Part shown: piece after piece, positions 1 to 6,726 of the stretch
How the letters are laid out: each line of letters begins with the position of its first letter
Numbering within the stretch: the stretch's first letter is position 1
NCBI GenBank assembly: GCA_038256935.1
Contig: JBBSJV010000057.1
Span: forward strand, 1-10,060
Direction of reading: 5' to 3'
Origin: JBBSJV01 sp038256935
GTDB taxonomy: Bacteria; Patescibacteriota; JACMRA01
Length of the DNA stretch: 10,060 nt
The notes under the pieces: generated by a model
Databases searched by the model: none
The model's input: the letters and a program-made list of their open reading frames with translations, nothing else
What the model was told of the DNA's origin: nothing
Program-made: the position numbers and the translations under genes

Positions 1-723
1 AGCTATATCATAAAATTTTGGTGAATAACATGAGCTGTGTTCACCATCGATTAAGTATAATTTGTCAGTTTCATTTTGTAATATTATATGCCATGGTGTA
101 AAGTCTCCATGATTAAGTGATAAAAGCAAACTACCTCTGAGATTTTCTAAATTTTCAAGGTTTTTGTTTAGATCTACATCTATACCTGCCTCTACTGTTT
201 CATTCTCCCAGTTAGAGTTTTTTTCTAAGTATATATCAATCATGGCTAATGGATCAAAAACTAGTCCCTCATCTCTTTTAAGAATTAACTGATTATTTAC
301 ATCATATCTAAGTAAAAAAATATTTAAGTCTACAATTCTATTTAGTTCTCTAATAAGTAAAGAGTGGTCTTCAGTTTTTATATCATAAATTAGTTCTCCA
401 TCGATAAATTCACAAATGAAGAAGTATCTATTTTGATAAGTTCCTTTATAGACAATTTTAGGTATATCAAAACTGCTTTGTTGATCAAAACCAATCTGGA
501 GTTGCTGATTCCAACTAGCTTCATTGCTGGTTCGCTGTCCTATATCAGCAGTAGTTGCCAATTTGAAAAAATACTCCCTACCCTGCTTACTGATTTTTCC
601 AGTAACATGTCTCCAGATTTGTCACAATGATAGCACCTCATAGCCAAGCTGGCTTGTGATAAATGATTTAATATTTTCAAGATCTAATTCCTCTGCAGTA
701 CGATAATCAATTTTTTCTGACAT
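1..723 (-). pseudogene. Aminoglycoside phosphotransferase (APH)-like kinase, interrupted by an in-frame TGA; 3' end outside window
   Basis: Reading the minus strand from ATG at 723 gives MSEKIDYRTAEELDLENIKS and so on to an in-frame TGA at codon 34 (about 622-624). The same frame then stays open to the window edge. The downstream part shows APH-family marks: an N-lobe segment GREYFFKLATT, the catalytic-loop motif HGDFTPWH (about 91-117) and the metal-binding segment LIDGEHS (about 36-56), followed by YSPKFYDIA. Family members normally have Asn at the end of the HGDxxxxN loop; here it is His, which may mean weakened activity. The residue at the TGA falls where APH proteins usually have Gly (SL-x-QIWRHV), so a GGA to TGA change is a simple explanation. 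APH-fold kinases phosphorylate aminoglycosides, choline, homoserine and other small molecules; the substrate cannot be told here. It is divergent from the Nudix gene. The family call is fairly sure; pseudogene status is inferred and could be a consensus error. Confidence 0.7.
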
Positions 724-780
724 AATAACAATATTTTTGAAAATGATCGCTTTTTTGGCAAGATTATTTAATATAAAATA

Positions 781-809
781 TTGACAACAGGGCATGATTT
801 AAGCATAAC
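781..809 (+). promoter_or_regulatory. Promoter of the Nudix gene, leaderless type
   Basis: A perfect -35 box TTGACA (781-786) is followed after 17 bases by CATAAC (804-809). The ATG of the Nudix gene is at 816, six bases after the -10, so transcription would begin at or beside the start codon. There is no Shine-Dalgarno sequence. The -35 is convincing, the -10 weak. Confidence 0.5.
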
Positions 810-815
810 AAAGCT

Positions 816-1331
816 ATGTATAAAGAGTTGGATTTAACAGCTTTTGAGCTTTTACAAGGAGAGGCTAAACGAGATGGCATCACAAGGCTCAATGTAGATC
901 CGATCATTATCCAAGGTAATAAAATCTTGCATCTTCACAGGCACCCTGACAATCCTAAGTTTCCTAACTGTTGGTGTCTCCCAGGTGGAGGAGTCGATGA
1001 TGGGGAAAGTATTATCGAGGCTTTGATCAGAGAAACTAGAGAAGAGCTGGGCGTTGAGATAGTAAGTATTAAAAAACTAGTTACAAACCCTGATGGTAGT
1101 CCATTTTATTGGGATACACACTCCCCTGATTTTAGTAAAACTTGGAGAATGGTGTATTTTGTAGTGGAAATAAAAGGTGATATCGTGTTGCAATAACCAG
1201 ACAAACACGATAGATTTGAATTTACCAGCAAAGAAGACTTGCATTTGTGTTATTCCAAAGATCAATTAGATGCTAGCTCAAATGGTTACAGGAAAGAACT
1301 AGAAGTCTGGGACTTGGCTTTTGAAAGATAA
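816..1331 (+). pseudogene. Nudix hydrolase, interrupted by an in-frame TAA
   Basis: The N-terminal 126 codons carry a complete Nudix box at residues 58-80: GGVDDGE, seven residues, then RETREELG, matching Gx5Ex7REUxEExGU. Nudix enzymes cleave nucleoside diphosphates linked to another group, with Mg2+ bound by the REUxEE glutamates. A TAA at 1194-1196 stops translation after DIVLQ, but the same frame continues without a gap (PDKHDRFEFTSKEDLH and so on) to a TAA at 1329-1331, about 170 codons in all, a normal single-domain Nudix length. Many Nudix proteins read EP-x-KH-x at this point, so the lost codon was probably GAA, changed to TAA by one substitution. The truncated product would lack the last strand and helix of the fold. 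The start ATG at 816 is supported by the TTGACA promoter just before it. Reading through the stop or a sequence error are alternatives. Confidence 0.8.
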
Positions 1332-1357
1332 GGCTTATTTTAATAAATCAAATAAAC

Positions 1358-1467
1358 CGTCATATCGAAGCCTTGCTGAGATACCCCATAGTGTTAGAAG
1401 GTTATTATCAATTAATAAAACATCATAAGCCTCCACAGGCGATCTCTCAGTACCTTCGAGATGACAT
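1358..1467. repeat. Inverted pair of TGTCAT-type repeats (large imperfect palindrome)
   Basis: The left arm (1358-1394) reads CGTCATATCGAAG...GCTGAGATACCCC. The right arm (1431-1467) is the reverse complement of a related sequence (TGTCATCTCGAAGGTACTGA ... CTGTGGAG when read on the minus strand). The arms are separated by about 36 AT-rich bases. The same units recur at 1907-1996 and once at 9841-9878, so this is a dispersed family. The remaining bases between the Nudix and YdeI-like genes (1468-1604) show nothing I recognise except the promoter-like end. Confidence 0.65.
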
Positions 1468-1604
1468 TTATTGCTGTATCTGTAATCTTTGTTACTAAAC
1501 TAACACTCAAATCTTTTTTTGCAATAAAAATCATATTTACAACACAAAATCATGAAAACCTTTTGTCATAAATCCAATTTTAATTTACAATTATTAGTAT
1601 TAAT

Positions 1605-1892
1605 ATGACTGGCCTGACAATAGAACCAAGTGCTTTACATGAATTAACAGTAGACATGGAATCAGTTCTAACTAAAGATAAGACTTTGCTTAATAAGTGG
1701 AATGGCTTGACTCCGATTCAGCGCAATGAATGGATTTGCTGGGTAACAATTCCAAAGAAGCAAGAGACTAAAGACGATCATTTAAACAGATTTGGGATAG
1801 AGATAATAGAAGGGCAAAAATCACCATGTTGCTGGCCAGGTTGCCCCCACCGCAGACCCAAGGCTGCAAAATGGTTTAAAGCAAAAAAGTAA
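1605..1892 (+). CDS. Small YdeI/OmpD-associated (OmdA) family protein
   Basis: This is a 95-residue protein. The central part, LNKWNGLTPIQRNEWICWV (29-47) followed by KKQETKDDHLNR, matches the conserved C-terminal helical segment of the YdeI/OmpD-associated family (a trimmed W..L.P..R.EW..W....K..ET...R pattern). The C-terminal SPCCWPGCPHR (73-83) is a Cys/His-rich tail typical of the short, stand-alone members. The biochemical role is unknown; E. coli YdeI has been linked to resistance to antimicrobial peptides, but the short members are uncharacterised. CxxxC plus His could bind a metal, which is only inference. No Shine-Dalgarno sequence is present; TAGTAT lies four bases before the ATG, suggesting a leaderless transcript. 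It ends in TAA and is bounded on both sides by palindromic repeat pairs. Confidence 0.75.
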   Translation: MTGLTIEPSALHELTVDMESVLTKDKTLLNKWNGLTPIQRNEWICWVTIPKKQETKDDHLNRFGIEIIEGQKSPCCWPGCPHRRPKAAKWFKAKK

Positions 1893-1906
1893 TCAATGGT
1901 TTAAGC

Positions 1907-1996
1907 TGTCATCTCGAAGATACTGAGAGACCCCCTGTGGTGGAATTAAAAAAACTATATGCACTAGGGGATATCTCAGCTATACTTCGATATGAC
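1907..1996. repeat. Second inverted pair of TGTCAT-type repeats
   Basis: The left arm 1907-1943 begins TGTCATCTCGAAGATACTGA and ends CCCCCTGTGGTGG. The right arm 1962-1996 is the inverted counterpart (CACTAGGGGATATCTCAGC ... CGATATGACA). Only about 18 bases separate the arms, so the whole can fold back on itself. It sits 15 bases after the YdeI-like stop codon and may also act in transcript 3' ends. Confidence 0.65.
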
Positions 1997-2079
1997 AATA
2001 AGTGATATGATGATAAATTATTAATAGGACTAAAATTACTGTTTGACCGAGAGTTAAACTTTTGATTGATTTATATTAA

Positions 2080-3099
2080 ATGCAAACCCTAGTTACAAAA
2101 GATATCGATACTTGTGCAAATTTACTTTTGGATTCCCAACTTGTAGTTTTTCCAACTGAAACAGTATATGGCCTTGGGGCTATTGCAACAGATCCAATCG
2201 CTGTAAGTAAAGTTTATAAAGTCAAGAACCGTCCTAGTGATAATCCTCTGATTTGCCACGTTCATAGTTTTGATCAAATCAAAGAATACGCAGTTGATTT
2301 ACCAGAGTACGTACAGTATTTGATCCAAGAATTTTGCCCTGGGCCGATTAGTTTTTTAGTTTCAATTCCTGATGATTCTAAGCTTATAAGACCGCAAGGA
2401 GTAAAAAATATAATTTTTAGAATCCCTAACCAACTTCAAACTTTGGAGTTAATCAAAAAAATTAACCTACCCTTAGCAGGTCCAAGCTCCAACTTATCAG
2501 GAAGGCCTAGCCATACTAGCCCTGAAATGGTAATTAATGAACTGGACGGGAAAGTATCTGCTGTACTTGATGGCGGGGAAAGTGAGATTGGTTTAGAATC
2601 GACAATTCTGGATTGTAAAGATAAAAACATCTGTAAAATCGCTCGCCCTGGTGCAATTGGTAAAAATGAGCTTGTAAAAGTATTTGAAAAGTATAATTTG
2701 GATACAAAAATTGAGAGTTTTGAAACTAAATTAAACGATGTAATCCCTGGAAACAAGTACCCTCATTATTCACCAAAAACTCCTGTTGTAAAGTTAAAAC
2801 TTGATGAATTTATTAATCACTCTAATCAGTTTTTATCAGAAGATAAGATAGCAATTATTGCAACCACAAATGACATTGTTACTTTAAAAACAACATTCGA
2901 AACCAACATTTTTAAGAATATTAAATTAATAGACATGGGGCATAGTTTAGATTCGTACGCCCATAGCTTATACAAAAACTTACAAATAGTCGATCACATT
3001 GGTGTTTCAAAGGCAATTTTAATAACTCATAATTGGACAAACTCAAGTCTTGGCGATGCTGTTGAAAATCGACTTTCTAAAGTTGGCATAATTTACTAA
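2080..3099 (+). CDS. sua5: Threonylcarbamoyl-AMP synthase, two-domain Sua5 type
   Basis: This 339-residue enzyme makes L-threonylcarbamoyladenylate from threonine, bicarbonate and ATP, the first step of the t6A37 modification on ANN-reading tRNAs. The YrdC-like catalytic domain (about 5-205) contains FPTETVYGLGA (24-34), the KxR and SxN signature KNRPSDN (49-55), CPGPISFLV (86-94), AGPSSNLSG (133-141) and GLESTILD (171-178). The linker PGNKYPHYSP (223-232) matches the Sua5 PGxxYxHYxP element that closes over the active site. A C-terminal Sua5 domain follows (about 235-339). Length and order fit full-length Sua5 rather than the short TsaC form. The start at 2080 has TATATT two bases upstream and no Shine-Dalgarno. 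The gene stands alone, as expected for a housekeeping gene. Confidence 0.95.
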   Translation: MQTLVTKDIDTCANLLLDSQLVVFPTETVYGLGAIATDPIAVSKVYKVKNRPSDNPLICHVHSFDQIKEYAVDLPEYVQYLIQEFCPGPISFLVSIPDDSKLIRPQGVKNIIFRIPNQLQTLELIKKINLPLAGPSSNLSGRPSHTSPEMVINELDGKVSAVLDGGESEIGLESTILDCKDKNICKIARPGAIGKNELVKVFEKYNLDTKIESFETKLNDVIPGNKYPHYSPKTPVVKLKLDEFINHSNQFLSEDKIAIIATTNDIVTLKTTFETNIFKNIKLIDMGHSLDSYAHSLYKNLQIVDHIGVSKAILITHNWTNSSLGDAVENRLSKVGIIY

Positions 3100-3115
3100 T
3101 TAATTAAGTAAATTA
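3089..3115 (+). terminator. AT-only hairpin across the sua5 stop codon
   Basis: TAATTTACT (3089-3097) pairs perfectly with AGTAAATTA (3107-3115) around a nine-base loop, and the stop codon lies in it. There is no GC in the upper stem and no clear U run directly after, so a terminator role is only possible. Confidence 0.25.
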
Positions 3116-3231
3116 TAGGTCATGTGGCAATCTGATTTTTGTAATCATTTTAAGTTGATAGAAATGCAAAAGTGTGCTATGTTTAAATGAAATGCGCATT
3201 TACAGTAAAATTAGTCAAATTAATTTTGGTT

Positions 3232-3261
3232 TTGTAGTTTAGTATATGCTACTAGTATAAT
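3232..3261 (+). promoter_or_regulatory. Promoter with consensus -10 four bases before the next ATG
   Basis: TATAAT (3256-3261) is a perfect -10 box, with a weak TTGTAG -35 (3232-3237) 18 bases upstream. The ATG is at 3266, so the message would start at or next to the start codon. Overlapping TAGTAT (3253-3258) would give a seven-base gap instead. No ribosome binding site fits between promoter and gene. Confidence 0.5.
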
Positions 3262-3265
3262 ATTT

Positions 3266-4531
3266 ATGGGAGAAACACTTGCAAAAGAAAGAATTAGTCG
3301 ATTAGAGATTCTCGATTGTGCTTGTGAGCAATTTCGTAAAATAGAAGGAGTAAAAGATTTGATAAATAACATTAAACAAAATCAAGATAAAGTTTTAGCA
3401 ATTCCAAGTATATTGGATCAAAGTCACACTATTTCTACAACAGTTATAGACATGGCAAATTCAACAAAGTTAGCAAGTGAGGAAAAACTTACACCTATTG
3501 AAATAAATAGATTTGCTTCAAATTTGATGGCTTTTGTAGATATAATACTATCTCAGTGCTTTGATGAAATTAACACAAAACCAAAATTTAATATTGTATT
3601 TATCGGAGATGGGATAACCATAGAATTGTATTTGCAAACAATAGAAGCAGCTAAAAGTGGATTAGGTGATAGCATACAAAACCTTTTAAGATTTGCTACT
3701 GGTTATTTTAATAAATTTTTAAAACAGCACTGCAGTCAAAATCAAACAGGTGATTCAAAACAAGATATAAGATACAGAGTACAATCAGGCTTTCTTGATT
3801 TATTTTATGAAAAAATGTTGCTTAGCGTAACTAATTTTGATAGCCTCAAAAAACTTCATTTATCTTCACAAGCTAAGCGTATTTTAAATCCCAACACTTG
3901 GCTTATAGATACTACTTCTGAAACATTTTATATAGATCATGGACCAGAACATCTTGATGGAATCAGTGATCAAGTTCCTAATTTAGATATCATTAAATCA
4001 ACAAATATAACTGCGGAAAATGGCAAGACTATTTTCTTTGCTTCTATTAGCTATCCTAAAATTAGCAAATATATAAACAAACTAATATCCGAAAGTTGTG
4101 GACTAAAATTAAGCCCTTATCAAAAGCTAATTATTGAGTCATCTTTTCTGCATACATTATCAAAGAAAATAGAAGATAATTTGCATACAATAAAGAATGA
4201 TAAAAACCGCTCCATTAATGCGGAACAAATTTACTCATTTTCTAATGGTGAAGCATATTGGATGGCTTTTTCAGCAATAAATAACAGTGAATTAAAATTA
4301 CAATTTGCAACATTTATTAGTGAAATAGTTGCACAAATAATAACATTTGATGATCATCACATTAATAGGGCTCAGAAACTGGCTAAATCAGTAAAAGGGT
4401 GTGTGGATATAATTCAAGCTGGTCCTTTTTATGTAGAAATGCATGGACCTAATACCAAGGTAACCACCGTCAACCCAAATGCGATTTATTCCAAAAAAAT
4501 GTTAGAAAAGACACTGAGGAGTGATTCATAA
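3266..4531 (+). CDS. Possible degenerate class III nucleotidyl cyclase-like protein
   Basis: This 421-residue soluble protein has no signal peptide or membrane segment. Residues about 54-215 follow the layout of a class III adenylate/guanylate cyclase domain: HTISTTVIDMANSTKLAS (first metal Asp at 62), a helix with FASNLMAFVDIIL, FIGDGITIE (second metal Asp at 115), then RYRVQSGF (169-176) and LHLSSQAKRILNPNTWLID, resembling the 'asR...a.pg.ilis' segment. The Lys that normally sits three residues before the GD pair (KxxGD) and selects adenine is Val here (VFIGD), so catalysis may be lost or changed. IDHGPEHLDGI (223-233) looks superficially like the start of an HD domain, but I do not see the remaining HD residues. 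The C-terminal half (about 240-421), ending with GPFYVEMHGPNTKVTTVNPN, is unrecognised. The similarity is read by eye. The gene converges with the small unknown gene beyond it, 26 bases apart. Confidence 0.4.
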   Translation: MGETLAKERISRLEILDCACEQFRKIEGVKDLINNIKQNQDKVLAIPSILDQSHTISTTVIDMANSTKLASEEKLTPIEINRFASNLMAFVDIILSQCFDEINTKPKFNIVFIGDGITIELYLQTIEAAKSGLGDSIQNLLRFATGYFNKFLKQHCSQNQTGDSKQDIRYRVQSGFLDLFYEKMLLSVTNFDSLKKLHLSSQAKRILNPNTWLIDTTSETFYIDHGPEHLDGISDQVPNLDIIKSTNITAENGKTIFFASISYPKISKYINKLISESCGLKLSPYQKLIIESSFLHTLSKKIEDNLHTIKNDKNRSINAEQIYSFSNGEAYWMAFSAINNSELKLQFATFISEIVAQIITFDDHHINRAQKLAKSVKGCVDIIQAGPFYVEMHGPNTKVTTVNPNAIYSKKMLEKTLRSDS

Positions 4532-4557
4532 GGTTATGTAATAAATGATTATCATGT

Positions 4558-4908
4558 TTAGATGAAAATAGTTGATGGATCCATCAATTCAAATGTTTCT
4601 TTTTTTGTGTAATACCAATATGGAATAACAAGACCTTGATAATTTGGATTGTGTGTTTTAGATTCTTTTGGTCTGCACTCATAAATAGTCATTTTCTTGT
4701 CAGCTAACAAGCCACTTGTTTTATCGCCCATTTTTACCTCTGAATCTTCAACATAATATAAATCTAGCCCTCCATAATTTAATTGTTTTGTCCCACGAAT
4801 TACCTCGTTATATGTTGAAAGTTGCATTTTAGATGATCCAGTGACAGCCTCAATATTATTTAATTTTATTTTTTTCTCTTTCTTGTTTTTTGTAACTTTT
4901 TCAACCAT
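4558..4908 (-). CDS. Hypothetical protein, 116 residues
   Basis: I do not recognise this protein. The first 15 residues are lysine-rich (VEKVTKNKKEKKIKL), followed by a mixed region with many Tyr residues (LNYGGLDLYYVED, GLVIPYWYYTKKETFEL) and a stretch ADKKMTIYECRPKESK. There is no membrane helix, signal peptide or Cys pair. It reads like a small soluble beta-rich protein. The single clean frame, ATG start, TAA stop and tight convergent spacing with the upstream plus-strand gene support it as real. TATATT lies six bases before the ATG on the minus strand. It diverges from the heliorhodopsin gene, so the two may share an intergenic control region (4909-5071). Confidence 0.55.
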   Translation of the reverse strand: MVEKVTKNKKEKKIKLNNIEAVTGSSKMQLSTYNEVIRGTKQLNYGGLDLYYVEDSEVKMGDKTSGLLADKKMTIYECRPKESKTHNPNYQGLVIPYWYYTKKETFELMDPSTIFI

Positions 4909-5071
4909 AACTTAAATATAAATATAATTTTGATTTTTGATCAAATATTTTACTGGCAGTCCTCTACTTTAAGGTTTTCAGATTGTCTTATTATTATATA
5001 TCTAATTAATGTTGACTTACCAAAAACACCCACAACCCTTAGCTTTATTTAAATCAAATTTTAATACTAAT

Positions 5072-5914
5072 ATGTCCTATTTAACAAAACCGCTAATCGA
5101 AATCGATGACAAAACCGCTAAATTTTTACGTGATTTTAACCTTGGAGCTGGTATTCTACATTTTATCCAAGGTCTTTTGATGATTTTTCTAAGCAATGAG
5201 ACAACCACTCAAGTTTTGATTGGATTACCAAATCCTGATATCGGAGCTGGCTCATTTTCTACTACAATCGGTTTTGAAAATTTATTTGAGTTTAGATTAG
5301 GGCCAGTTGTGGCTTCTTTTTTATTATTATCTGCTATTGCCCACTTTTTATTAGTAATGCCAAGGATCAACACTTGGTATAGAGAAAATCTCTCCCGCAA
5401 ACGAAACTATGCTCGCTGGTACGAATACGCGCTTTCTTCTTCTATCATGATTTGTCTGATAGCAATTTTGAGTGGTATTGCAGATTTTAATCTATTACTT
5501 TTGATCTTTGTCTCCAATGCCTTAATGAATCTATTTGGCTTGAACATCGAAAAAGTAAACTCACTTAGACAATCTATTGACCCTAATGCCATGACTGATT
5601 GGACCGAGTACGTCTTTGCCGTCATTGCTGGTATTTCTCCATGGATTGTGGTTGCAATTTATTTCTTTACATCAATCGATAGAGTCGATGGACAAGTAGT
5701 CAATGGAGTTACGTTGCAAGTGCCAGATTTTGTAAAATGGATTTTCTGGACACTCATCGTAACCTTTAACACCTTTGCTATCAACATGTTCTTGCAATAC
5801 AAAAAAATCGGGCCTTGGAAAAACTATTTATTTGGAGAAAAAGTCTACATCATCATGAGCCTGACAGCTAAAACAATCTTAGCATGGCAAGTATTTGGTG
5901 GAACTTTGAGATAA
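5072..5914 (+). CDS. Heliorhodopsin
   Basis: This is a seven-helix retinal protein of the heliorhodopsin family, oriented in the membrane opposite to type-1 rhodopsins (family knowledge). From the ATG at 5072 it has 280 residues. Signature sites are all present: GAGILHFIQG in helix 1 (His 30), AIAHFLL in helix 2 (His 91), ARWYEYALSSSIM in helix 3 with the Schiff-base counterion Glu 118, GIADF after it, and SLTAKTILAWQVFGGTL in helix 7 with the retinal-binding Lys 267. YLFGEKVYI before the last helix is also typical. An in-frame ATG at 5009 would add 21 polar residues with no counterpart in the family; I prefer 5072 because the spacing to His 30 fits known members better and TAATAC lies four bases before it, but 5009 (TATATC six bases upstream) is possible. 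No retinal-synthesis gene is visible in the window. Ion pumping is not expected; the role of heliorhodopsins is mostly unsettled, with signalling or enzyme regulation proposed. Confidence 0.95.
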   Translation: MSYLTKPLIEIDDKTAKFLRDFNLGAGILHFIQGLLMIFLSNETTTQVLIGLPNPDIGAGSFSTTIGFENLFEFRLGPVVASFLLLSAIAHFLLVMPRINTWYRENLSRKRNYARWYEYALSSSIMICLIAILSGIADFNLLLLIFVSNALMNLFGLNIEKVNSLRQSIDPNAMTDWTEYVFAVIAGISPWIVVAIYFFTSIDRVDGQVVNGVTLQVPDFVKWIFWTLIVTFNTFAINMFLQYKKIGPWKNYLFGEKVYIIMSLTAKTILAWQVFGGTLR

Positions 5915-5926
5915 GGTAGTTTTAAT

Positions 5927-5940
5927 TGTAGGGGAAAGCA
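5927..5940 (+). repeat. Possible degraded half of a REP-like element
   Basis: TGTAGGGGAAAGCA resembles the 5' half of the REP sequences inside and beyond the RAYT gene (TGTAGGGGTAAGC) but lacks the inverted second half. It lies downstream of the RAYT stop, where a remnant would be plausible. Short match, weak call. Confidence 0.25.
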
Positions 5941-6040
5941 TCTGATACACAGAGTGGACATTATTATCCCAGCTAATCTGACATACAGATCGATTTCATT
6001 ATCAAAAGAAACTTAAGTTGAGAGGTGGATAAGTCTGGCC

Positions 6041-6586
6041 CTAAGATTTCTTTGATTCTAACCATTGCTTGTATTTTTCGTTGTTTATAGGATTGAGAAT
6101 ATCCAAATGCCATTTTAAAGGGTTATTTTGAATATACTCTCTGATTCTTTGTAGGTGTTTCTCATCTCTGATCACATGATCGTAAAATGACTTTTGCCAT
6201 TTAAATGGTATTTCATCATGGGAAGCCAAAGGCTTACCCCTACGAATTAAATTTGAAGATTTGGATTTAAACATTCCTACAATTTGGGTTAAATCTACAT
6301 TTTTGCCCGAATTAATAAAATATGGTGTATCGATAAATGTAATAATACCATGAAAGTGATTTGGCATGATCACAAAATCTTCAAGTATAATATCTCCTAC
6401 AAAATCACAAATTGATAACCAAGATTCACTTACAAGCTCTCCTGTAGGGGTAAGCTTCAGCTTCCCATCCTCTGTTACTATGGAAAGCAAACAACGTCTT
6501 TTATCTACGCAAATCGTGATGAAAAATGAATTATTTGTAGAATATATAATTTTATAAGGTAAACGATTGGATTTACGAGAAATCAT
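6041..6586 (-). CDS. REP-associated tyrosine transposase (RAYT, Y1/IS200-like)
   Basis: This 181-residue single-strand DNA nuclease/transposase belongs to the HUH superfamily. The HUH motif is MPNHFHGII (74-82; His 77 and His 79). The candidate catalytic Tyr is 135 in WQKSFYDHVIRDEKHL (130-145), followed by the conserved YIQNNPLKW (151-159). Early residues SFFITICVDKR (20-30) match the first strand of the family. Length is close to normal for RAYTs, and the gene looks intact (ATG start, TAG stop). RAYTs are thought to mobilise REP/REPIN palindromes and are usually single-copy, stationary genes. Unusually, residues 41-49 and 115-123 are encoded by REP-like palindromes (listed separately). A matching inverted REP pair lies about 1.4 kb away. 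TATTGT four bases before the ATG with TTGACT upstream gives a leaderless-type promoter. Confidence 0.92.
   Translation of the reverse strand: MISRKSNRLPYKIIYSTNNSFFITICVDKRRCLLSIVTEDGKLKLTPTGELVSESWLSICDFVGDIILEDFVIMPNHFHGIITFIDTPYFINSGKNVDLTQIVGMFKSKSSNLIRRGKPLASHDEIPFKWQKSFYDHVIRDEKHLQRIREYIQNNPLKWHLDILNPINNEKYKQWLESKKS
6219..6244 (-). repeat. REP-like palindrome inside the RAYT coding region (encodes RRGKPLASH)
   Basis: On the plus strand TGGGAAGCC-AAA-GGCTTACCCCTAC. Read on the minus strand it starts GTAGGGGTAAGCC, a 5-base plus 3-base stem around a three-base loop, and is nearly identical to the intergenic copy at 8031-8056. It is translated in the transposase frame as part of LIRRGKPLASHDE, between the HUH motif and the catalytic Tyr. 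Confidence 0.75.
6443..6467 (+). repeat. Second REP-like palindrome inside the RAYT coding region (encodes GKLKLTPT)
   Basis: TGTAGGGGTAAGCTTCAGCT followed by TCCCA, oriented opposite to the copy at 6219-6244. AAGCT pairs with AGCTT and GGG with CCC. In the transposase frame it encodes the GKLKLTPTG stretch near residues 41-49. Similarity to the other three copies covers both the GTAGGGG head and the hairpin. Confidence 0.65.
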
Positions 6587-6590
6587 AGTT

Positions 6591-6621
6591 ACAATAAAAA
6601 CATTCGGTTCATGCTAGTCAA
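6591..6621 (-). promoter_or_regulatory. Promoter of the RAYT gene
   Basis: On the minus strand TTGACT (complement of 6616-6621) is followed after 19 bases by TATTGT (6591-6596), then AACT and the ATG at 6586. The APH-like gene has the same TATTGT-four bases-ATG layout (728-733). The spacing is longer than ideal. The rest of the 6587-6726 gap holds nothing else I can name. Confidence 0.35.
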
Positions 6622-6726
6622 ATTATAATATGTAGAGCATACTGTCATATCTTTATTGCCATGACTTATTTTCTGTCAAAGATATTGTAGTTAGTATATA
6701 TTTGTATCCACACAAAAATTATTCAA

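Noticed and set aside
433..630. A 65-codon plus-strand open frame.
   Set aside because: It lies opposite the APH-like reading frame, which has recognisable family motifs; the plus-strand product looks like a shadow.
1..723. TGA inside the APH-like gene as evidence of a recoded TGA (Gly in Absconditabacteria/Gracilibacteria, or Trp).
   Set aside because: The Gly- and Trp-containing long genes (Sua5, heliorhodopsin, the 421-residue protein) contain no in-frame TGA at all. A recoded organism with this base composition would use TGA throughout. The Nudix and unknown genes are broken by TAA, which recoding would not explain.
3266..4531. HD phosphohydrolase domain, suggested by IDHGPEHLDGI.
   Set aside because: The expected downstream HD pair and later metal-binding residues are not visible; the segment is more likely a linker after the cyclase-like part.
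5985..5996. Small hairpin ATCTG/CAGAT region between the heliorhodopsin and RAYT genes as a terminator.
   Set aside because: A five-base stem with no T run is well within chance for this sequence.
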